A model generated the notes under the pieces. The model was not told the origin of the DNA. It searched no databases and worked only from the letters and a program-made list of their open reading frames with translations. Source: an uncultured Prochlorococcus sp. (GTDB lineage Bacteria > Cyanobacteriota > Cyanobacteriia > PCC-6307 > Cyanobiaceae). From it: a stretch of DNA of 33,354 bases. Position 1 is the stretch's first letter, and each line of letters starts with the position of its first letter. The position numbers and the translations under genes are program-made. The stretch spans positions 1-33,354 of the forward strand of contig CACGBT010000016.1 in assembly GCA_902571335.1 (NCBI GenBank), written 5' to 3'. Below are positions 28,021 to 33,354 of this stretch, in pieces.

Positions 28021-28455
28021 ATGTCCTTATTTCGGGGCAAAAATATTTTAAAAAGATTTTTTAAAAGACCAAGGATTAATTGGTCAAACTACGAATTCGA
28101 ATCATCATTACAATTAAATGAATTTGTCGATCAATTATTAGAACCTATTAAAAATTCTCCATCAAGCTATCTTATTAAACTAGGTTTACATGAAGCTCTA
28201 GTTAACGCAGTAAAACATGGAAATAAATTAGATCCCCAAAAAAATATTAGAGTAAGGAGAATAATTACTCCTCATTGGTGTGTTTGGCAAATTCAAGATG
28301 AAGGTACTGGTTTAGAAATAAAAAAAAGAGACTATAATTTACCAAAAAAAATAAGTAGTGTAAATGGCCGTGGCTTATATATTATTAATGAATGTTTTGA
28401 TGACATTAGATGGAGTAGTAAAGGTAATAGGCTTCAGTTGGCTTTAAAAAGGTGA
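28021..28455 (+). CDS. RsbW-like anti-sigma factor/serine kinase (HATPase)
   Basis: The 144-residue protein has a basic N-terminal stretch and a GHKL ATPase domain: N-box LHEALVNAVKHGN (H57-N68), G1 box QDEGTGLEI (D93-G97) and G2 box NGRGLYII (116-118). This is the SpoIIAB/RsbW type, which binds sigma factors or phosphorylates STAS antagonists. The STAS gene at 3681-4043 is a plausible partner, though 24 kb away. No sensor domain is attached. Its 3' end overlaps the convergent small gene by 22 bp. Confidence 0.88.
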   Translation: MSLFRGKNILKRFFKRPRINWSNYEFESSLQLNEFVDQLLEPIKNSPSSYLIKLGLHEALVNAVKHGNKLDPQKNIRVRRIITPHWCVWQIQDEGTGLEIKKRDYNLPKKISSVNGRGLYIINECFDDIRWSSKGNRLQLALKR

Positions 28456-28697
28456 TTTTTACTAGGGCAAGGATGATCTACGTTGATTTCTTTTAACCAT
28501 TTAATACTTTCTTCTATATAATCAATAGTTTGCTTCTCATTACTAGAAATAATTAAATGACATAATCCCGCCGAAATTAGTTCTGCAGATCGTTTATATT
28601 TATTTCCTTTATCTTTATGCCATTTAGAATGATCAATTTTTAATTTGTCATTAAGACTTTGAACAAGCTTAATAGTATCTTTATCCCAATAGGTCAT
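28434..28697 (-). CDS. Conserved small protein, possibly DUF6439
   Basis: The 87-residue product (MTYWDKDTIKLVQSLNDKLK) appears helical and soluble. The segment DHSKWHKDKGNKYKRSAELISAGLCHLI is reminiscent of the cyanobacterial DUF6439 family of unknown function, a tentative match from memory. Its last seven codons and stop overlap the end of the RsbW-like gene on the other strand. It begins 12 bp after the methyltransferase stop, so it is likely on the same minus-strand transcript. Confidence 0.75.
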   Translation of the reverse strand: MTYWDKDTIKLVQSLNDKLKIDHSKWHKDKGNKYKRSAELISAGLCHLIISSNEKQTIDYIEESIKWLKEINVDHPCPSKNHLFKAN

Positions 28698-28709
28698 AGA
28701 AGTTTTTAT

Positions 28710-29765
28710 TTACTTTACAGCAGACCATACTTTGGTCATAAAAAAGGAATTTGATTTTACATCTTTAAACCCTACTTCCTCGATTTTAGAATCTATATCC
28801 TCTTTTATGTAATCACAATAAAAAGGCTCATGAAAAGATTTATAGAAGTTTTCCATTACGGTTGTAAAGTCAGGTGAATCAATTATTTGAATTGAATCAG
28901 CTAGAACTAATACCCCTCCAGGTTCAAGAACTCTAAAAAATTCATTTAATACTTTAGCTCTAATTGTTCTAGGTAATTCATGAAATAAGTAAACACAAGA
29001 AATGCATTGAAAACTATCATTTTCAAAAGGTAATTCCTCAGCATTACCTTTTATTAACTGAATTAAATCTCCATCTAGATCTGAAATATATCTACTTGCC
29101 TCTTTTAAGTATGAATCAGATAAATCAAGTCCTGTAATTTTTTCTTTAGGAAATGCTGCTCTTAATTGTTTTAATGTCCTTCCTGATCCTGTAGCTACAT
29201 CAAGTATTTTTATGGAACTTTTTTTTCTATCGCTAAAAATTTTAAGTCCTTGTTTTATTGGCTTAATTATTCTTCTTCTCATTGAGTCAGCACTTCCATT
29301 GAAAAGTATCTCTACTTGTAAGTCATAAATGCTAGCTGAAAAATCTGATAAATAACCATCTGTTTGATGATGAAAATTTCTCAAATAATATTGAGGATAA
29401 TTTTCTTTATCAATTGATCTTGGAAGATCATCAAAGTTTTGTTTTCTTCGTCTATCCCATGTATTAGGCATATCTAGCCAAATTTTAGGATATTGAGTTA
29501 AATATCTAAGCCATGGTTCGTCAAACAATAATTTTTTTGGATATATATTCTTTTCTGCATCATTCCAATCTTCTTCTCTTAAGTTATCCATTGAATTTTG
29601 GATTTGGATTAGAAGATCCCTATCCATATCAAAATTTTCAAGCTTTGAATCAGGAAGAATAAAATTCATTAATCTTGAACTGATCTGCTTGTGAGCGAAA
29701 CCTGCAATGCTTTTACTTTGTTGTAGCGTTTTATATGCAATTTTTGAAATAGATTCTCTAGCCAT
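28710..29765 (-). CDS. Class I SAM-dependent methyltransferase
   Basis: The 351-residue protein has a cyanobacteria-type N-terminal extension of about 180 residues, with LTQYPKIWLDMPNTWDRR, before a Rossmann methyltransferase domain. Motif I is ILDVATGSGRTLKQL (D189-R196), followed by TGLDLSDSYL, VYLFHELP and PGGVLVLADS, resembling the UbiE/COQ5 class. Target is unknown; a quinone or lipid is possible by similarity but not shown. It lies 101 bp downstream of glnA, beyond the glnA terminator. Confidence 0.88.
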   Translation of the reverse strand: MARESISKIAYKTLQQSKSIAGFAHKQISSRLMNFILPDSKLENFDMDRDLLIQIQNSMDNLREEDWNDAEKNIYPKKLLFDEPWLRYLTQYPKIWLDMPNTWDRRRKQNFDDLPRSIDKENYPQYYLRNFHHQTDGYLSDFSASIYDLQVEILFNGSADSMRRRIIKPIKQGLKIFSDRKKSSIKILDVATGSGRTLKQLRAAFPKEKITGLDLSDSYLKEASRYISDLDGDLIQLIKGNAEELPFENDSFQCISCVYLFHELPRTIRAKVLNEFFRVLEPGGVLVLADSIQIIDSPDFTTVMENFYKSFHEPFYCDYIKEDIDSKIEEVGFKDVKSNSFFMTKVWSAVK

Positions 29766-29793
29766 TTTTCAATTTATATATCTATATTCCAAC

Positions 29794-29842
29794 AAAAAAA
29801 AAATCAATTTGAGAATATTTTGTGATATTTCTCAAATTGATT
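29794..29842 (-). terminator. Rho-independent terminator of glnA
   Basis: Read on the minus strand, 29842 to 29829 pairs perfectly with 29815 to 29802 (14 bp, arm AATCAATTTGAGAA), around a 13-base loop, and is followed by a run of T (complement of A at 29794-29803). It begins 25 bp after the glnA stop. It is the clearest intrinsic terminator in the window and separates glnA from the methyltransferase gene. Confidence 0.88.
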
Positions 29843-29866
29843 AGTTTAAATTAATATGTTTTTTAA

Positions 29867-31288
29867 TTATGCATCGTAATACATGAAGAATTCATGTGGA
29901 TGAGGCCTTTGTCTTAGTTGTTGTACCTCTTCGTACTTTATATCGATAAAGTTATCAATAAAATCTTCTGTAAATACTCCACCAGCTAATAGATAATCCT
30001 TATCTGATTTTAGTGCATTAAGTGAGTCATTTAGAGATGAAGGTACTGTATCAATTTTTGCGAGTTCATCAGCTGGAAGTTCAAATAAATCTACATCTAC
30101 TCCATCACCAGGATCAATTTGATTTTTAATTCCATCAATACCAGCTAACATCATTACAGAGAATGCTAAGTAAGGATTTGCAAGTGCGTCACCTGATCTG
30201 AATTCTAATCTTTTAGCTTTAGGGCTTGGACCTGTTAAAGGTATTCTTACTGCCGCTGATCTATTTCCCTCAGAATAAACTAGATTTACAGGTGCTTCGA
30301 ATCCAGGAACCAATCGTTTATAACTATTTGTAGTTGGGTTAGTAAATGCTAGGAATGAAGGGGCATGTTTGAGTATACCTCCGATATACCACCTTGCAGT
30401 TTGAGATAAATTTGCATATGCTCCTTCACCAAAAAATAGTGGCTGCCCACTCTTCCACAAACTTTGGTGAACATGCATTCCGGTACCATTATCATTAAAA
30501 ACAGGCTTAGGCATAAACGTTGCAGTTTTCCCATATTTTTTTGCTACGTTTCTAACAACGTATTTATAAGTCATTACGTTATCAGCAGAATTTATTAACG
30601 AATCGAATTTCATTCCAAGCTCGTGTTGACCCGCACCAGCAACCTCATGGTGATGCTTTTCTGTGGGTATACCTAATTCACCCATTAAAAGTAGCATTTC
30701 AGATCTTATATCTTGAGCCGTATCATTTGGAGAAACTGGAAAATAACCTTCTTTATATTGGATCTTGTATCCTAAATTTCCACCTTCTTCGATTCTTCCT
30801 GTGTTCCATGGAGCTTCTATAGTATCTACACTATAGAAACAACCGCCTTCTTTAGAGTCATACCTAACATCATCAAATAAGAAGAATTCTGGCTCTGGTC
30901 CAAAAAATGCTGTATCGGCTATGCCAGTAGATTCTAAGTACTTTAAAGCCTTTTGAGCTAATGATCTTGGGCATCTATCATAAGGTTCACCACTTCTGGG
31001 CTCTTGAATAGAGCAAATCATACTTAGAGTTTTATGTTTATAGAAAGGATCTATCCATGCTGTACTTGCATCAGGAACCATTGACATATCGGAGGCATTA
31101 ATTGCTTTCCAACCTCTTATTGATGAACCATCAAATGCTAGACCTTCTGTAAATGATTCCTCTTCTATCATGTCTGATGTAAGAGTTAAATGTTGCCACT
31201 TACCATGGATGTCTGTGAATTTCAAATCGATGAGTTCAATTCCTTCGTCTTTAATTTGACTTAAAACATCTTGTGGAGACTTAGACAT
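29867..31288 (-). CDS. glnA: Glutamine synthetase type I
   Basis: GlnA makes glutamine from glutamate, ammonia and ATP, the entry point for nitrogen. The 473-residue protein has the GS signatures FDGSSIRGW (52-60), [10 protein letters not shown] (131-140), [15 protein letters not shown] (211-225) and [10 protein letters not shown] (342-351). The site of the adenylylated Tyr in enterobacteria reads DLFELP (F402), so that control is absent; cyanobacterial GS is instead held by small inactivating factors. The promoter has an NtcA-type site at 31339-31352. A strong terminator follows, so glnA is a single-gene transcript. Confidence 0.98.
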   Translation of the reverse strand: MSKSPQDVLSQIKDEGIELIDLKFTDIHGKWQHLTLTSDMIEEESFTEGLAFDGSSIRGWKAINASDMSMVPDASTAWIDPFYKHKTLSMICSIQEPRSGEPYDRCPRSLAQKALKYLESTGIADTAFFGPEPEFFLFDDVRYDSKEGGCFYSVDTIEAPWNTGRIEEGGNLGYKIQYKEGYFPVSPNDTAQDIRSEMLLLMGELGIPTEKHHHEVAGAGQHELGMKFDSLINSADNVMTYKYVVRNVAKKYGKTATFMPKPVFNDNGTGMHVHQSLWKSGQPLFFGEGAYANLSQTARWYIGGILKHAPSFLAFTNPTTNSYKRLVPGFEAPVNLVYSEGNRSAAVRIPLTGPSPKAKRLEFRSGDALANPYLAFSVMMLAGIDGIKNQIDPGDGVDVDLFELPADELAKIDTVPSSLNDSLNALKSDKDYLLAGGVFTEDFIDNFIDIKYEEVQQLRQRPHPHEFFMYYDA

Positions 31289-31310
31289 AACTTTTGAGAT
31301 ACCTTCTATG

Positions 31311-31352
31311 AAATTAATAACTTGATGATTCTAATTATGTATCAAACGTAAC
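31311..31352 (-). promoter_or_regulatory. ntcA-box: NtcA-activated promoter of glnA
   Basis: On the minus strand 31352-31339 reads GTTACGTTTGATAC, that is GTT-N8-TAC, one base from the NtcA consensus GTA-N8-TAC. After 22 bp comes TAATTT (31316-31311), fitting TAN3T as -10. This spacing is the standard class II NtcA layout (site near -41.5). Transcription would start near 31304, leaving about 16 nt of leader, with no room for a riboswitch. Confidence 0.7.
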
Positions 31353-31359
31353 TTTTTTC

Positions 31360-31385
31360 AACACTAGATGTCTTCTTTCAGTGTT
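31360..31385. other. Inverted repeat upstream of the glnA NtcA site
   Basis: AACACT (31360-31365) and AGTGTT (31380-31385) are perfect 6 bp arms around 14 bases, located 7 bp upstream of the NtcA-type box on the glnA side. It could be a second regulator site. Short arms make chance plausible. Confidence 0.3.
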
Positions 31386-31447
31386 TCAAGTCATAACTTT
31401 AATAATTATTTACCTAATTATTTAAATTGAATTAATTTCTATAAATA

Positions 31448-31470
31448 AATATCGCTTAAGCGGCGATATT
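31448..31470. promoter_or_regulatory. GC-containing inverted repeat before the aminotransferase gene
   Basis: AATATCGC (31448-31455) and GCGATATT (31463-31470) are perfect 8 bp arms around TTAAGCG. Inside lies the perfect palindrome CGCTTAAGCG (31453-31462), so two alternative hairpins or a nested operator are possible. It is 32 bp upstream of the TTG start, just after a possible -10 TATAAA (31440-31445). GC-rich symmetry is unusual in this AT-rich gap. No T run follows, so it is not a terminator. Confidence 0.6.
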
Positions 31471-31502
31471 AGACTAATTTAAAAGTAATTGAATGTAATG
31501 CT

Positions 31503-32687
31503 TTGACAGAAGCTAAACTTATTTCGGTTTTAAATGAAGAAAACTTATCTCATTTATCAAAGACTTATGTTCCATCTAGACTTCTTTTAGGTCCTGGGCC
31601 TTCAAACGCACATCCAGAAGTTCTAAATGCCCTTTCCCTAAATCCAATTGGTCATTTAGATGAAGCATATATAGAATTAATGTCTGATGTTCAAAAACTT
31701 CTAAGATATACTTGGCAATGCAATAATCGTCTGACCCTTCCAATGAGTGGTACTGGAAGTGCAGCTATGGAAGCTTCAATAGCGAATTTTATAGAAGAAG
31801 GAGAAAAAATTCTTATCGCTAAAAAAGGATATTTTGGAGACAGACTAGTTGATATGGCAAATAGATATAAAGCAGATGTATCTGTTATTGAAAAACCCTG
31901 GGGTGAATCTTTTTCTTATGAAGAAATTAAGTACGAAATAGAGACTAAAAAACCAGCTATATTTGCTATTGTACACGCTGAAACATCTAGCGGTGTTTTA
32001 CAACCTCTCGATGGAATTGGTGATGTATGTAGAAAAAATAATTGCTTGTTTTTAGTTGACGCAGTTACTTCCCTTGGCTCTCTAGAACTATTGATAGATA
32101 AATGGAAAATAGATTTAGCGTATAGTTGTAGCCAGAAAGGATTAAGCTGCCCACCCGGATTAAGCCCTTTTACAATGAATGAGAGAGCTGAAGAAAAACT
32201 AAGTTCAAGAAAAACAAAAGTCCCCAACTGGTATTTAGATTTATCTCTTTTAAATAAATATTGGGGTTCTGATCGTGTCTACCATCATACTGCCCCTGTT
32301 AATATGAATTTTGCTATTCGAGAAGGTTTACGATTAATTGCAAATGAAGGTTTAGAGAATGTTTGGAATAGGCATAATACTAATGCAAAGAAACTGTGGA
32401 ATGGTTTAGAAACTCTAGGTATGGAATTACACGTATCAAAGGATTATCGATTGCCTACTCTCACAACAGTTAAGATTCCGCCTGCAGTTGATGGAGATGG
32501 TTTTAGAAATCATCTTTTAAGAAACTTTGGAATAGAAATAGGAAATGGACTTGGAGAATTATCTGGTAAGGTATGGCGCATAGGATTAATGGGTTTTAAT
32601 TCAAGTGAGGAGAATGTAGACAGATTGTTAAATCTATTTGATACTGAGTTAAAAAAATATTCTATTTTTGAGTCCTCAACTTTTTAA
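31503..32687 (+). CDS. Class V aminotransferase (alanine/serine-glyoxylate type)
   Basis: The 394-residue PLP enzyme begins at TTG 31503 (MTEAKLISVLNEENL) and has LLLGPGPSNAHPEVL at 27-41, LPMSGTGSAAMEA at 79-91, ETSSGVLQPLDGIG at 160-173 and Schiff-base lysine K212 in YSCSQKGLSCPPGLS. This is the alanine/serine-glyoxylate aminotransferase class, which turns glyoxylate to glycine, useful in photorespiration. The name 'soluble hydrogenase small subunit', used for some homologues, is not supported by any hydrogenase motif. An inverted repeat in its leader suggests regulation. Its end overlaps tadA by 26 bp. Confidence 0.92.
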   Translation: MTEAKLISVLNEENLSHLSKTYVPSRLLLGPGPSNAHPEVLNALSLNPIGHLDEAYIELMSDVQKLLRYTWQCNNRLTLPMSGTGSAAMEASIANFIEEGEKILIAKKGYFGDRLVDMANRYKADVSVIEKPWGESFSYEEIKYEIETKKPAIFAIVHAETSSGVLQPLDGIGDVCRKNNCLFLVDAVTSLGSLELLIDKWKIDLAYSCSQKGLSCPPGLSPFTMNERAEEKLSSRKTKVPNWYLDLSLLNKYWGSDRVYHHTAPVNMNFAIREGLRLIANEGLENVWNRHNTNAKKLWNGLETLGMELHVSKDYRLPTLTTVKIPPAVDGDGFRNHLLRNFGIEIGNGLGELSGKVWRIGLMGFNSSEENVDRLLNLFDTELKKYSIFESSTF

Positions 32688-33177
32688 ACCATAATTGTAA
32701 AACTTGACTGCATTCGTCTTCTAAAATACCTCCTACAATTTCCATTTTATGATGAGAACTTTTATGCTTTGATAAGTCAATTGAGCCACCCAATCCTCCT
32801 CTTTTTTTATCGTAGGCGCCAAAAACAACTTTACCCATCCTTGCTTGAATAAGCGCCGATGCACACATGGTACATGGTTCTAAGTTTGTGATAATAATAC
32901 ATTCATTAAATCTCCAATCATTTTTTATTAGTGATGCCTGCCTTAGTGCCATAATTTCCGCATGGCCTAATGGATCTTTATTCAAATTTCTCCTGTTAAC
33001 CCCTCTTCCAATACATCTTCCTCTCTCATCTAAAATTATTGAACTGATTGGTAACTCAACTTTTCCAATTTCTTCTGACCTTCTTAAAATAGAGCTCATC
33101 CATTTAGAGTATTTTGAACTATTTATTCTTATACTTTGATCATAATTACTATTTCCATTTTCAAAAATATATCTCAT
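32662..33177 (-). CDS. tadA: tRNA-specific adenosine deaminase
   Basis: TadA converts A34 of tRNA(Arg) to inosine. The 171-residue protein has zinc site GHAEIMAL (H72, catalytic E74) and EPCTMCASALIQARMGKVVFGA (C102, C105), typical of TadA rather than free cytidine deaminases. The first 25 or so residues are poorly conserved and a start at a later Met (M27) is possible. Its 3' end overlaps the convergent aminotransferase gene. Another CMP/dCMP-type deaminase is the alternative. Confidence 0.88.
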   Translation of the reverse strand: MRYIFENGNSNYDQSIRINSSKYSKWMSSILRRSEEIGKVELPISSIILDERGRCIGRGVNRRNLNKDPLGHAEIMALRQASLIKNDWRFNECIIITNLEPCTMCASALIQARMGKVVFGAYDKKRGGLGGSIDLSKHKSSHHKMEIVGGILEDECSQVLQLWFKKLRTQK

Positions 33178-33220
33178 TTACAAATATTGAGAATAAACTT
33201 ATTAATAGATATCTTATCTG

Positions 33221-33354
33221 ATGACTGAAGATTTAATTAATAAAAAAGATATATACTTCCCTTCGTATTTAGGGACTAACGATAAGTTAATTACTCTCAT
33301 AAATAGAGCAACTCATATTCTTTGTGACTGGTTCTCTGAAGCCGAGAAATATGG
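33221..33354 (+). CDS. Probable PLP-dependent decarboxylase, N-terminal fragment
   Basis: An open frame starts at ATG 33221 and runs off the window, giving 44 residues (MTEDLINKKDIYFPSYLGTN...). The stretch LITLINRATHILCDWFSEAE is like the helical opening of a PLP-dependent decarboxylase family often found next to tadA in Prochlorococcus. No catalytic residues are in view, so the family call rests on recall and context only. Confidence 0.5.
   Translation, partial: MTEDLINKKDIYFPSYLGTNDKLITLINRATHILCDWFSEAEKY

Noticed and set aside
31289..31310. A glutamine riboswitch (glnA RNA motif) in the glnA leader
   Set aside because: The predicted leader is only about 16 nt and no aptamer core is present.
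31503..32687. Soluble hydrogenase subunit
   Set aside because: No metal-binding cysteine motifs; the PLP lysine and class V aminotransferase motifs explain the gene.

Overview
The window looks like chromosome from a high-light-adapted Prochlorococcus, or a very close marine picocyanobacterium. The DNA is strongly AT-rich and intergenic gaps are mostly under 150 bp. Several genes are typical of oxygenic phototrophs: psb28, a PAM68-type photosystem II assembly factor, a GUN4-domain protein, and the cyanobacterial families DUF3288, DUF1816 and DUF3082. Glutamine synthetase carries Phe where the enterobacterial enzyme has its adenylylated Tyr, as in cyanobacteria. I cannot name the strain. I see no tRNA or rRNA gene, CRISPR array, transposase, integrase or phage gene. 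No stretch over 300 bases lacks a gene; the longest gap is 31289-31502.

Layout. 1-1018 (-): membrane half of an ABC exporter, cut by the window edge. 1099-10869 (+): DUF3288, trpD, carA, a STAS anti-anti-sigma protein with no ATG/GTG/TTG start, mrnC, rlmB, DUF1816, gatA and dnaE. 10871-13592 (-): a DMT permease, a secreted glycine-zipper protein, ruvA, rpsO and a PAM68-like protein. 13688-15721 (+): dnaG. 15738-18781 (-): an Asn/Lys-rich hypothetical, rlmH, then umuD-umuC and an HExxH putative metallopeptidase behind a LexA-like box. 18838-24702 (+): rsmA, ispE, DUF3082, an unrecognised 31-residue membrane peptide, pdhB, secD, secF and a 60-residue membrane protein. 24705-27217 (-): an AI-2E/PerM-family permease, psb28 and mnmH. 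27253-28455 (+): a GUN4 protein and an RsbW-like anti-sigma kinase. 28434-31288 (-): a small conserved protein, a methyltransferase and glnA, which has an NtcA-type promoter and a strong terminator. 31503-33354: a class V aminotransferase (+), tadA (-) and the start of a probable PLP-dependent decarboxylase (+).

Most genes are housekeeping: replication (dnaE, dnaG), translation and RNA maturation (rpsO, gatA, rlmB, rlmH, rsmA, mrnC, mnmH, tadA), secretion (secDF), and carbon, nitrogen and amino-acid metabolism (pdhB, glnA, carA, trpD, ispE). The most promising lead for something undescribed is the umuD-umuC-HExxH unit: a tight three-gene SOS-type operon whose last gene resembles ATP23 (M76) peptidases. 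Other leads are the STAS gene that seems to start at ATA or ATC behind a perfect Shine-Dalgarno, the 31-residue membrane peptide before pdhB, and a GC-rich inverted repeat just upstream of the aminotransferase.
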